From contig JBALTG010000121.1 of NCBI GenBank assembly GCA_036964625.1, forward strand, positions 1 to 14,217: a stretch of DNA of 14,217 nt, written 5' to 3'. Both the position numbers and the translations under genes were made by a program. The notes below the pieces were generated by a model that made no database searches, was not told the origin of the DNA, and saw only the letters and a list, made by a program, of their open reading frames with translations. Below, in pieces: positions 1 through 6,705 of the stretch. Positions within the stretch are counted from its first letter, which is position 1. The number at the start of each line of letters is the position of its first letter. This DNA is from Motiliproteus sp036964625 (GTDB lineage Bacteria > Pseudomonadota > Gammaproteobacteria > Pseudomonadales > Balneatricaceae).

Positions 1-20
1 GCCTGCAGGGCGTCGTTCAT
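1..20 (-). CDS. Start of next gene, probably a BatB-like vWA protein (partial)
   Basis: Only the first seven codons are in the window (MNDALQA). The ATG overlaps the TGA of the mini-ORF upstream in an ATGA arrangement, with CGGAGG about 5 nt before it. The call rests on position: in MoxR/DUF58/DUF4381/BatA operons a second von Willebrand A protein, often with TPRs, usually follows. It also rests on the duplicated copy of this start at 142, which continues as a short hydrophobic N-terminus (FHFLRPLWLLLLPLVIP) typical of BatB proteins. The function cannot be confirmed from seven codons. Confidence 0.5.
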
Positions 21-142
21 GCGTGCCTCCGGTTGCTGCGTTGACGTTTTCCATTCGCCGTGCGTGCCCATGGAATCACCAGCGGCAGCAGCAGCAACCA
101 CAGCGGGCGCAGAAAATGGAAGGCCTGCAGGGCGTCGTTCAT
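17..142 (-). CDS. 41-codon coupled mini-ORF made by the junction duplication
   Basis: This ORF starts at the ATG that overlaps the BatA TGA (ATGA) and has CGGAGG just upstream. It ends in another ATGA overlap with the next ATG at 20. Residues 1-11 are MNDALQAFHFL, followed by a leucine-rich hydrophobic stretch at about 13-24. The last 13 residues (ANGKRQRSNRRHA) are the same as the BatA tail. It therefore reads as the N-terminus of the downstream gene fused to the C-terminus of the upstream one. If translated it would be a small single-helix membrane peptide with a basic tail. It may be only a bridge that carries ribosomes from batA to batB. Presence of the ORF is certain; a function is not shown. 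Confidence 0.45.
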   Translation of the reverse strand: MNDALQAFHFLRPLWLLLLPLVIPWARTANGKRQRSNRRHA

Positions 143-1230
143 GCGTGCCTCCGGTTGCTGCGTTGACGTTTTCCATTTGCCGCACGTGCCAGTGGAATCA
201 CCAGTGACAGCAGTAGCGCCAGCCCTGCTGGCCAGTGAAACAGCGCCTGCTGGGGCCGGATCAGCTGCTCGTCGCGCTGGCTCGGTTCTAGCTGATCCAG
301 TAGCTGGTAGATCGCTTCCAGCTCGTCAACGTCGCGGGCGCGGAAGTATTGCCCGGCGGTGGTTGCGGCGATCTGCTCCAGACTGGCTTCGTCAAGATCG
401 GCCGAGGGGTTGACCTTGCGCACCCCGAACAGACTGCGCACCAGCATCTCATCGGCGCCGAAGCCTAGGGTGTAAATCTTGATCTGCTGTTCAGCCGCCA
501 TCTTGGCCGCGTCCAGCGGCTCGACCTGACCGGTAGTGTTGGCGCCGTCGGTGAGCAGGATCAGTACCCGGCTGTTGCCTGGTTGATTGCTGCCCTGGGG
601 CTGGGTCTGGGTCTGGGTCTGGTTTGGCTGTGAATTATGGGGCTGTGAATTATTGATCTGGGGTTGGCTGATCAGGCGCTTGATCCCCAGCCCGATGGCA
701 TCGCCAATCGCGGTCTTGTCGCCGGCAAAGCCGATCTGCGCTTCCTGCAGCAGCTGGTTGAGACTGCGGTGGTCGAAGGTCAGCGGTGTCTGTATATAGG
801 CGTTGGAGCCGAACAGGATCAGTCCCAGGCGATCAGCGGGGCGGCGCTGGATAAACTCGCTCAACACCGCTTTAACCGCCACCAGCCGATTAACCGCCCG
901 CTCATCGAGCTGCATATCCTCGGCTCCCATGCTACCGGAGATGTCCACTGCCAGCAGCAGGTCGCGACCACTGAGCGCCAGCGGTTGCGGCTCACCGACC
1001 CATATCGGTCGGGCGGCTGAGATTAGCAACAGTATCCAGATCAGCCAGAGCAGGACCTGGCGCTGCATCGATGCCGATTGCGCCGACGTCGTGCTGCTAC
1101 TCTGTTGCAACTGGGCGAAGAACGGCACCCGCAGTGCCGCCTGTTCGGTGGCGGCGACAGGCAGCCAGCGACTGATCAGCCAAGGGGTCGGTAGCAGCAG
1201 TAACAGCCAAGGCCAATCAAGCGTCAGCAT
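139..1230 (-). CDS. BatA-like von Willebrand factor A domain membrane protein
   Basis: This 363-residue protein has the BatA layout: two N-terminal hydrophobic segments (about 7-23 and 59-75), a vWA domain (about 88-320) and a C-terminal helix (about 330-348). The MIDAS metal site is visible as DISGSMG at 96-102, with LLTDGA at 215-220 as the second metal-binding loop. In this family the vWA domain is expected to face the periplasm and bind partner proteins, with the neighbouring MoxR ATPase acting as a chaperone or remodeller. The ATG at 1230 has GGGGAG six bases upstream and overlaps the DUF4381 gene by 14 bp. An N/Q/S/P-rich insert at about 178-209 interrupts the vWA domain and comes from short DNA repeats. 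The substrate or partner cannot be read from the sequence. Confidence 0.88.
   Translation of the reverse strand: MLTLDWPWLLLLLPTPWLISRWLPVAATEQAALRVPFFAQLQQSSSTTSAQSASMQRQVLLWLIWILLLISAARPIWVGEPQPLALSGRDLLLAVDISGSMGAEDMQLDERAVNRLVAVKAVLSEFIQRRPADRLGLILFGSNAYIQTPLTFDHRSLNQLLQEAQIGFAGDKTAIGDAIGLGIKRLISQPQINNSQPHNSQPNQTQTQTQPQGSNQPGNSRVLILLTDGANTTGQVEPLDAAKMAAEQQIKIYTLGFGADEMLVRSLFGVRKVNPSADLDEASLEQIAATTAGQYFRARDVDELEAIYQLLDQLEPSQRDEQLIRPQQALFHWPAGLALLLSLVIPLARAANGKRQRSNRRHA
597..653. repeat. Short tandem repeats inside the vWA gene
   Basis: The hexamer CTGGGT occurs three times, followed by CTGGTT, at 601-624. On the minus strand this encodes a QTQTQT-like run. Next to it the 13-mer GGCTGTGAATTAT occurs at 626-638 and again at 641-653, an offset of 15 bp, giving two NSQP-type peptide copies. 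Both units are multiples of three, so copy-number change would keep the reading frame and vary only the length of the low-complexity loop. Confidence 0.8.
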
Positions 1231-1969
1231 TGAATGCTCCCCGTTTATGGCTGTGGATCGAGTGCCGAGTCAGCGGCTGCAGTGAAGCGTCAACATCGAG
1301 TGCTCCCCGTTTATGGCTGTGGATCGAGTGCCGGGTCAGCGGCTGCTGTGAAGCGTCAGCATCGAATGTTCCCCGTTTATGGCTGTGGGTCGAGTGCCGG
1401 GTCAGCGGCTGCAGTGAAGCGTCAACATCGAATGCTCCCCGTTTATGGCGGCGGATCCAGTGCCGGGCCAGTTGTTGCAGTGCGTCGATATCGAGCGCAT
1501 CCGGATGCTGCGGCTGGTAAGGCCCGCTGGCCAGGCAGCTGCCAGCGCCTTGGCGGAAGCCGTCGAGCTGGCTGCTACTGTACAGAAAATCGACCCAGGC
1601 GGACCCGCTCAACGGGGCAACCGTTTGTTGCGAGTAGGCCGCCAGTGCGGTGCGCCGCAGTAGCTGATTAATCTGTTGCAGCCTCTGTTGCGGGTGTTGC
1701 TTGAGGTCACTCTGGCACAGCTGAGTCAGTTCCTGCAGGGCCAGTTTACGGTAGCGGTTAGAACGCAAGTGCCGATACAGCGTGCGCCCCAGCCAGAACA
1801 GTAATCCCGCGCTTAGGGCGGCCAGCAGCCACCAGCCCGGCGCGGGCGGCCAAAGCCCGATCGCCTCGGGTAGCTGCAGGTCGCGTAGCTGTTCCAGCGA
1901 TACCGGTGTATCTGCAGCTAAGGGAGCACCCGCCTGGGTGGGCGCGGTTAGAGGGGCCGTGGCGGTCAT
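1217..1969 (-). CDS. DUF4381 membrane protein with a repeat-extended C-terminus
   Basis: This 250-residue protein carries the DUF4381 pattern: a short N-terminal tail, LPEAIGLWPPAPGWW at about 33-47, a transmembrane helix right after it (about 45-63), then a cytoplasmic helical part. That part contains LLRRTALAAY, LSGSAWVDFL and a C-terminal helix, ALQQLARHWIRRHKRG. It sits between DUF58 and BatA genes, as is usual for this family, and is thought to be an accessory subunit of the MoxR/BatA membrane system. The ATG at 1969 overlaps the DUF58 stop (ATGA). The last 66 residues or so are three near-perfect 22-residue repeats beginning HKRG. They look like degenerate copies of its own last helix plus the linker to batA. 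Without them the protein would be about 184 residues. Confidence 0.82.
   Translation of the reverse strand: MTATAPLTAPTQAGAPLAADTPVSLEQLRDLQLPEAIGLWPPAPGWWLLAALSAGLLFWLGRTLYRHLRSNRYRKLALQELTQLCQSDLKQHPQQRLQQINQLLRRTALAAYSQQTVAPLSGSAWVDFLYSSSQLDGFRQGAGSCLASGPYQPQHPDALDIDALQQLARHWIRRHKRGAFDVDASLQPLTRHSTHSHKRGTFDADASQQPLTRHSIHSHKRGALDVDASLQPLTRHSIHSHKRGAFNADA
1219..1499. repeat. 66-bp tandem repeat, about four units, at the DUF4381/batA junction
   Basis: The anchor GCTCCCCGTTTATGG (or a one-base variant) occurs at 1236, 1302, 1368 and 1434, exactly 66 bp apart. Units 1236-1433 are nearly identical. The unit from 1434 is the more diverged, probably ancestral copy that encodes the conserved DUF4381 helix. 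A partial unit (AAGCGTCAGCAT) at 1219-1230 is the real start of batA. On the minus strand each unit carries GGGGAR, a short gap and ATGYTGACGCTT, so it repeats the batA ribosome-binding site and first four codons. In the duplicated units that frame stops after eight codons. The period is divisible by three, so the DUF4381 frame stays open through all copies. Confidence 0.92.
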
Positions 1970-2916
1970 CGGCGCTTCCTGCTACGGTAGAGCGTATTCA
2001 GCCGCGCTAGCAGCGGCTCCTCGGTGCTCAGACTGAGCACACGAATCCCCTGCAGCTCACAGCGCTGCTGTAACTCCGCCAGACGATCATCGATCACGCT
2101 GTGTTGCATACCTGTCATCGAAAGTAGCTGGCGCTGCCGACCATCGGTAACCCAGAGCCGTTCAGTCGCGGGTAGATGCCGCTCCAGCGGATCGTGGAGC
2201 ACGAACAGGGTTAGATCGGCGTGGCGAGCCAGTTGATACAGCAATTTGTAGCAACGCTCATCCACATCATGAAAATCACTGGCGATGTAGAGCCCGGTGC
2301 CGGGACGGCAGATCGGCAGCAGTTTTTGCAGCAAGCTGTGCAGCGACTGCGGTGGTTGCTCAGGGCAGGGCGTCTGCAGCTGCTGGGCGAACTGGTGCAG
2401 CTGTTGAATCCACTCCAATACCGTGTGTTTGCTGCGTTTGGGGCGCAGCTCGCGGTGGCTCTGATCGCCGAACACGATGCCGCCGATACGATCGCGGTTG
2501 GCCAGGGTGATCCAGCTCAGTGCGCTCATCAGGGAAGCGCAGAGTACCGATTTAAAACAGTATTGACTGCCGAAAAACATCGACGAGCGCAGGTCTGCGG
2601 CCAGCAGCACCGGGCGCTCCTGCTCTTCGCGATAGAGCTTGGTATGCGGCGTTTGGGTGCGTGCCGTGACACGCCAGTCGATCGAACGGATATCGTCACC
2701 GGCCTGGTAGGGGCGTACCTCCTCAAAATCCATCCCCCGACCGCGCCTTCGGGTCTGGCGTTCGCCCGCCAGCGCGGTACGCTTGCGTCCCAGGCTGGAC
2801 AGCTGCAGCTGCTGACAATAGCGATGCAGCCCGATCATCTGCTGCAGATCCGGGTAGGCGCCTTCGAGGCGCAGGTGTTCGAACTGCTGCAGGGTGGCGT
2901 TAACGTGAGTGGTCAT
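1966..2916 (-). CDS. DUF58 domain protein
   Basis: This 316-residue protein has the DUF58 signature GRGMDFEEVRPYQAGDD followed by IRSIDWRVTAR (about 59-86). It then has a degenerate vWA-like fold whose first strand ends in ADLRSSM (about 107-113). DUF58 proteins are found next to MoxR ATPases and BatA-type proteins and probably act as a cytoplasmic adaptor between them; no enzymatic activity is known. It is preceded by a 105-bp gap after moxR, the only real gap in this operon. Its ATG at 2916 has no convincing Shine-Dalgarno. The stop overlaps the DUF4381 start by 4 bp, suggesting translational coupling. Confidence 0.88.
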   Translation of the reverse strand: MTTHVNATLQQFEHLRLEGAYPDLQQMIGLHRYCQQLQLSSLGRKRTALAGERQTRRRGRGMDFEEVRPYQAGDDIRSIDWRVTARTQTPHTKLYREEQERPVLLAADLRSSMFFGSQYCFKSVLCASLMSALSWITLANRDRIGGIVFGDQSHRELRPKRSKHTVLEWIQQLHQFAQQLQTPCPEQPPQSLHSLLQKLLPICRPGTGLYIASDFHDVDERCYKLLYQLARHADLTLFVLHDPLERHLPATERLWVTDGRQRQLLSMTGMQHSVIDDRLAELQQRCELQGIRVLSLSTEEPLLARLNTLYRSRKRR

Positions 2917-2925
2917 AAATGCAAT

Positions 2926-3028
2926 TTCTGTGGCTCGGGATTCATTTCGACAGCCCCGGCTTAATAGTACCTAAACATCAGTACGGTGCTTCTGTGGATC
3001 GGAATTCATTTAGACAGCGCCCTAAGCC
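2926..3028. repeat. Imperfect 64-bp duplication between moxR and the DUF58 gene
   Basis: The stretch from TTCTGTGGCTCGGG at 2926 returns as TTCTGTGGATCGGA at 2990, and both run on through ATTCATTT and GACAGC. About 25 of 28 bases match. The right copy reaches the moxR stop codon and the left copy ends near the DUF58 start. No ORF depends on it. Confidence 0.65.
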
Positions 3029-3993
3029 ACCGGCACCCAGCGCAGCAATCCGCGGATCACATCGTCGGCGCTTAAGCCATTGGCCTCGGCCTCAAAGCTC
3101 AGCAACAGTCGGTGCCGCAGCACATCGGGCGCGACCTGTTGCACATCGTCGGGGGTCACATAGTCGCGTCCCTGCAGCCAGGCGTGGGCGCGGGCGCATC
3201 GGTTCAGGGCGATGCTGGCGCGCGGGCTGGCACCGTATTCGATCCAGTTTTGCAGCTCCGGCGAGTAGCTGCCGGGATCACGACTGGCGAGCACCAGCTC
3301 GACGATATACTGCTCGACCGGCTCCGCCAGGTGCAGCGCCAGAATCTCCTGGCGCGCCTGCATCAGGCTGACCTGGCTGATCGGCGTGGGTGCCGGCTCG
3401 TTCTGGGTGTGGCTGGCCTCGTTCAGTGACAGGCGCATGATCGCCAGCTCCGCGTCACGATCCGGATAGCCGACATTGACCTGCATCAGAAACCGGTCTA
3501 GTTGCGCTTCGGGCAGCGGGTAGGTGCCCTCCTGCTCAATCGGATTCTGGGTCGCCATCACCAGAAACAGCTCCGGCAGCGGATAGCTTTTGCTGCCCAC
3601 GGTTACCTGACCCTCGGCCATCGCCTCCAGCAGCGCTGACTGCACCTTGGCCGGTGCCCGGTTGATCTCATCGGCCAGCACCAGGTTATGGAAGATCGGC
3701 CCCGGTTGAAACTCGAAGCTACCCTCTGCGGGGCGATAGATATCGCTGCCGGTGACATCGGCGGGGAGCAGATCGGGAGTGAACTGAATCCGGTGGAAGT
3801 CGCCCTCGATACCTTCAGACAGGGTCTTGATCGCCCGGGTCTTAGCCAGCCCGGGCGCGCCCTCGACCAGCAGGTGGCCATCGGCCAGTAGCGCGATCAG
3901 CAGCCGCTCGACCAGCGCCTGCTGACCAATGATCTGTGATTCGAGCCAGGTTTTCAGGGTTTGGAATTGGGTTAGCGTGGTCATGGGTGCCAT
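3022..3993 (-). CDS. MoxR-family AAA+ ATPase
   Basis: This 323-residue protein is a full-length MoxR ATPase. Walker A is GAPGLAKT (45-52), Walker B is LVLADE (104-109), sensor 1 is in MATQNP (about 146-151), and the arginine-finger region is LDRF (165-168). The C-terminal lid is helical. MoxR proteins use ATP to remodel or load partners, usually the vWA protein encoded nearby. It is first in its operon, 72 bp after the ccsA stop. The ATG at 3993 lies inside one arm of an inverted repeat. A second in-frame ATG at 3984 (MTTLTQF) is possible, and neither has a strong Shine-Dalgarno. Confidence 0.93.
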   Translation of the reverse strand: MAPMTTLTQFQTLKTWLESQIIGQQALVERLLIALLADGHLLVEGAPGLAKTRAIKTLSEGIEGDFHRIQFTPDLLPADVTGSDIYRPAEGSFEFQPGPIFHNLVLADEINRAPAKVQSALLEAMAEGQVTVGSKSYPLPELFLVMATQNPIEQEGTYPLPEAQLDRFLMQVNVGYPDRDAELAIMRLSLNEASHTQNEPAPTPISQVSLMQARQEILALHLAEPVEQYIVELVLASRDPGSYSPELQNWIEYGASPRASIALNRCARAHAWLQGRDYVTPDDVQQVAPDVLRHRLLLSFEAEANGLSADDVIRGLLRWVPVA

Positions 3994-4033
3994 CTTACTC
4001 AGAAATCAAAAAAACAGGGTGCTAGTAAGATGG
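3990..4033 (-). promoter_or_regulatory. Perfect 10-bp inverted repeat spanning the moxR start
   Basis: CCATCTTACT at 3990-3999 is the exact reverse complement of AGTAAGATGG at 4024-4033, with a 24-base spacer containing a run of seven T on the coding strand. In mRNA the hairpin would bury the first moxR ATG (3993) and the bases before it. As DNA the arms could be an operator. A weak -35 (TTGAAC) lies further upstream at about 4046-4051, but no good -10 is seen. There is no T run after the stem, so a terminator for ccsA is unlikely. Confidence 0.5.
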
Positions 4034-4065
4034 AGTCATTGTCGAAAAGTTCAAGCGGTTGTGAA

Positions 4066-4887
4066 TTAAATCATCCCTTTATGCAGCGCTACCGACACAA
4101 ACGGAATACCGAAGAAGGTAAAAAACGCCACGATCCAGGTGCCGACAATCAGCCAGGCATTGATCTGCGGGCTGGTTTTGTACTGGGCCCGCACATGTAG
4201 CGTCAGCCCGATGCAGAGCCAGGTCACCAGCGACCAGACTTCTAGGGGATCCCAGGACCAGTAGCGGCGCCAGGCATCCTGGGCCCAGATCGCACCCGCA
4301 ACCACGCCGAGGGTATCGAAGATCAGCGCCAGCGCCATAAAACGGTAGGCACGATAGTCGAGCCCTTTGTCTTCGGGTAGTTTGGAAAAGCGATCCCGGC
4401 CGATGTTGGCCGAGCGCAGCAGCACGATAATCGTCATCCCCAGTGCGATAAAGGCGGCACCCAGAAACAGCTTGATAAAGCCGATATGGATAAACAGCCA
4501 GATGGTATCGTAGGTGTTGGGTTGCGCCGTGGGATCGTTCGCTTTAAGCAGCATCCAGGCCATCAGCATGATGATGATCGGCATCACCACCGCAACGAAC
4601 GCCCGTACTTTGGGCAGCAGCCAATAGCCGACAGCGACCGCAACCATGAGTCCCCAGATGTTGGCCGACAGCATTTCGTAGGCACCGATCACCGGTACAT
4701 GACCGAGGGCATACCATCGCAAACCGATTGAAGTGCCGTGTAACAGAGTGCTCAGAATCAGCAGTGCGAATAAACCCTGGCCTGCCTGTCGCTGAAATAC
4801 CAGTCGGATAATTGACCAGACAGTAATTGCCACATAGCAGAGCAGTGCACCCCATAGTGTCAGTGTTTCTAGTTGATTAAGATCCAT
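4066..4887 (-). CDS. ccsA: CcsA/ResC cytochrome c synthase subunit (System II)
   Basis: This 273-residue polytopic membrane protein has about eight predicted helices. It carries the haem-binding tryptophan-rich (WWD) motif of haem-handling proteins, WAQDAWRRYWSWDPLEVW (about 201-218), facing the periplasm. Candidate haem-ligand histidines lie near 50, 63, 134, 231 and 269. In System II, CcsA with ResB/CcsB carries haem across the membrane and joins it to CXXCH cysteines of exported cytochromes. The ATG at 4887 is preferred over the TTG at 4890 because AAGGGCG is spaced well before it. It is the last gene of the cytochrome operon, 20 bp after B2. It is separated from resB by five genes, whereas the two are commonly adjacent or fused. 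Confidence 0.93.
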   Translation of the reverse strand: MDLNQLETLTLWGALLCYVAITVWSIIRLVFQRQAGQGLFALLILSTLLHGTSIGLRWYALGHVPVIGAYEMLSANIWGLMVAVAVGYWLLPKVRAFVAVVMPIIIMLMAWMLLKANDPTAQPNTYDTIWLFIHIGFIKLFLGAAFIALGMTIIVLLRSANIGRDRFSKLPEDKGLDYRAYRFMALALIFDTLGVVAGAIWAQDAWRRYWSWDPLEVWSLVTWLCIGLTLHVRAQYKTSPQINAWLIVGTWIVAFFTFFGIPFVSVALHKGMI

Positions 4888-4907
4888 CAAAAGCGCCCTT
4901 TGGGGTG

Positions 4908-5816
4908 TTAACGTTGACTGACTGTAGCGTGGCCTTGGTTTATATGGGCTAGGACCGTAGCAACATCTACTGCGAAACGCGTACCGTTACAGCGAAAAGT
5001 TCTGTTAGGTAGATAGCGAACGCGAGCGCTGATGCGAATGCGCTCTGGCACGGCTGCCCAGCGGCCACCTTTGAGCATCTTCCAGGGACCTGCATCAAAA
5101 GCTGAAGGCGCGTTTTCAATGGTAGTACCAGAGGACGCGGGAATAGGGTTTTTGGTTCCTGATGTCAAAGAACGATTGAATTCTTCATTGTACCAGTCGG
5201 CAACGAATTCACGGACATTCCCAGCCATGTTGTAGACTCCGTAAGGTGAGACACCCTTTTTAAACGAGTCGACGGGCCAAGTGTAGCACAGGCTTCTGGT
5301 ATTAAAGCCGGCATAGGTGTCATCCGGAAATTCATCACCCCAGGGGTAGATCCGTTGATCATCGCCCCTGGCTGCTTTTTCCCACTCGGCTTCGCTAGGG
5401 AGCCGGAACCCCATCCAGTTTGCCCAGCTATTGGATAGCTGCCATGACATATGGGTAGCTGGATAATCTGCTTCAGGGCGTTTTTGCAGGTACTGACCAA
5501 AGAAATTTCTACTAATTGCACAATTGGTTTCGGTCAGCTCGTAAACTGCATTTTCACCTGCAGGGGCGTTGAGGTAGCTGACTAGGTCACGGGCACGGGC
5601 TTCGTATTTGGCAATGTAGTAGCTGTCGAGCCAGATACGGGCATTGTCATGGGGTTTATAGAACCAGCCTTCGGGTATCAGTACAAACTCAACCCCATTG
5701 ATTGTCACCTCGTTGGGTAACGGGGCAGCAAGACTGGAGTGGGTTATCAGTATGGCCGTTATTGCCAATAGCCACCTGCGCACCTGTAGAGGAAGAGGAG
5801 TGTCGGCTTTGCTCAT
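4908..5816 (-). CDS. SUMF1/FGE-fold exported protein, type B (B2)
   Basis: From this ATG the protein has 302 residues. It opens with a signal peptide (basic RR near 13-14, hydrophobic LLAITAILI, AA near 30) and continues as an FGE-sulfatase domain. Landmarks are GVEFVLIPEG (41-50), YYIAKYEA, FRLPSEAEWEKAARG (about 127-141), IYPWGDE, YGVYNMAGNVREFVADWY and a C-terminal KGGRW. Cysteines at about 99 and 167 match positions in B1; C266 does not. The cysteine pair of true formylglycine-generating enzymes is absent. I chose the start by the signal peptide and the AAGGCG eight bases upstream. An earlier ATG at 5864 (16 extra residues, 5 bp after A2) is possible. It pairs with B1 and is likely periplasmic; its function is unknown. 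Confidence 0.85.
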   Translation of the reverse strand: MSKADTPLPLQVRRWLLAITAILITHSSLAAPLPNEVTINGVEFVLIPEGWFYKPHDNARIWLDSYYIAKYEARARDLVSYLNAPAGENAVYELTETNCAISRNFFGQYLQKRPEADYPATHMSWQLSNSWANWMGFRLPSEAEWEKAARGDDQRIYPWGDEFPDDTYAGFNTRSLCYTWPVDSFKKGVSPYGVYNMAGNVREFVADWYNEEFNRSLTSGTKNPIPASSGTTIENAPSAFDAGPWKMLKGGRWAAVPERIRISARVRYLPNRTFRCNGTRFAVDVATVLAHINQGHATVSQR

Positions 5817-5869
5817 GCTTGAATCGCCTTGTTGGTTAAGTTTCTGGCTGGCTAAAGAGTTCATACGAA

Positions 5870-6685
5870 CTACTCTCTAACGATGCGAAAACCGACAGTT
5901 TCTAACGGATCCGATGGCAGCCCGTAATTTCTAGCACCGCAACGAGCAAGAAAGCGCTCACTGTTATAGCCCCCCCCTCGGATCACAATGCGATCCTGTG
6001 GTTGGGTGATTTGCGGGTTGTTGTGTGTGTGTTGAGTATAGCCATCGGCAAGATAAGTATCCGCCGTCCACTCCCAGACGTTGCCCCGCATGTCATACAA
6101 TCCCCAGGTGTTGGGCGCTAACTCGCCGACGTTGCGGGAGGTGGCATTGTTGCGTCTGGGCTCTTTGAACCAGGCCTGTGTTTTAAGCGTCGCCAACTGT
6201 GCTTCGGTATGTTCGCTGATAATTTGTTGGGGTGCACCTGCCCAGCAAGCAAACTCCCATTCCGCCTCGGTGGGCAGGCGGAAGCGATAACCTGTCGGTT
6301 GCTGTTGGTGATGTGTGTTTAGCTTGGCTATAAAGTTCTGTGCATCTTGCCAAGTAATGTTGGTCGCAGGGTGCTGTGCTAGCGAAGCCTGAGCGTCAGT
6401 TCCCCCCATCACTTTGTTCCACTGTGCGTTGGTGACCTCATATTGCCCGAGCCAGTATTGATCCAAGCATACCCTGTGCTGGGGGCGCTCATCCGGGCGT
6501 GGCGGGACAGGCTTCTTACCCTTAATGATGGGGTTTGTCTGATCGACCCCCATCTCAAAGCAACCGGACTCAATCCGGTTGAATGTTATAGCGCTGTGCT
6601 CATCTTGCCATTGATTTGCAGCCTGGCTGGGAAAGGTCGCGGCCAGTAGAGTTGCCATAACCGAGAATTTTGTCAGTTTGTTCAT
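5870..6685 (-). CDS. SUMF1/FGE-fold exported protein, type A (A2)
   Basis: This 271-residue protein starts with a signal peptide (MNKLTKF, hydrophobic core, SQA cleavage near 21-23). The FGE-sulfatase domain follows: ESGCFEMG (39-46), ERPQHRVCLDQYWLGQYEVT, PATNITWQDAQNF, RLPTEAEWEFACWAG (about 136-150), WGLYDMRGNVWEWTADTY and RIVIRGGGYNSERF (about 232-245). Cysteines at 42, 73, 147 and 249 align with the four cysteines of A1 and suggest two structural disulphides. The catalytic cysteine pair of formylglycine-generating enzymes, expected after the RGGG segment, is missing. The ATG at 6700 is an alternative start five codons earlier. A run of eight G (minus strand, 5970-5977) encodes RGGG. Confidence 0.87.
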   Translation of the reverse strand: MNKLTKFSVMATLLAATFPSQAANQWQDEHSAITFNRIESGCFEMGVDQTNPIIKGKKPVPPRPDERPQHRVCLDQYWLGQYEVTNAQWNKVMGGTDAQASLAQHPATNITWQDAQNFIAKLNTHHQQQPTGYRFRLPTEAEWEFACWAGAPQQIISEHTEAQLATLKTQAWFKEPRRNNATSRNVGELAPNTWGLYDMRGNVWEWTADTYLADGYTQHTHNNPQITQPQDRIVIRGGGYNSERFLARCGARNYGLPSDPLETVGFRIVRE

Positions 6686-6705
6686 GTCATTTAATCCCAT
6701 ATGGT

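Larger units (their letters stand above)
1..223. repeat. Tandem 122-bp duplication at the batA/batB junction
   Basis: Bases 1-55 are identical to 123-177, an offset of 122 bp. Similarity continues with mismatches to about 101 and 223. On the minus strand the identical block is the end of the BatA-like gene (tail ANGKRQRSNRRHA), the Shine-Dalgarno CGGAGG and the ATGAACGAC start of the next gene. The diverged block aligns two different hydrophobic segments: the BatA C-terminal helix (LALLLSLVIPLAR) and the next gene's N-terminal helix (LWLLLLPLVIPWAR). This pattern fits unequal recombination between those two similar helices. The array may continue beyond the window. Confidence 0.85.

Noticed and set aside
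1219..1499. Possible CRISPR-like array
   Set aside because: The 66-bp units follow each other directly with no unique spacers and keep an open frame of DUF4381, so this is a coding tandem repeat.
1230..1671. Plus-strand ORFs with repeated peptides (for example VYGCGSSA)
   Set aside because: They are antisense shadows of the 66-bp repeats in DUF4381. They have no domain, no promoter and no supporting ribosome site.
2221..2964. 247-codon plus-strand ORF opposite the DUF58 gene
   Set aside because: The minus-strand frame has clear DUF58 motifs. The plus-strand frame has no recognisable domain and is explained by GC-rich codon use on the other strand.
1..4065. Treating the MoxR/BatA operon as part of the cytochrome system
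   Set aside because: It is separated by a 72-bp gap with its own regulatory-looking repeat, and this gene set is widespread independently of multihaem cytochromes. A functional link is not shown.
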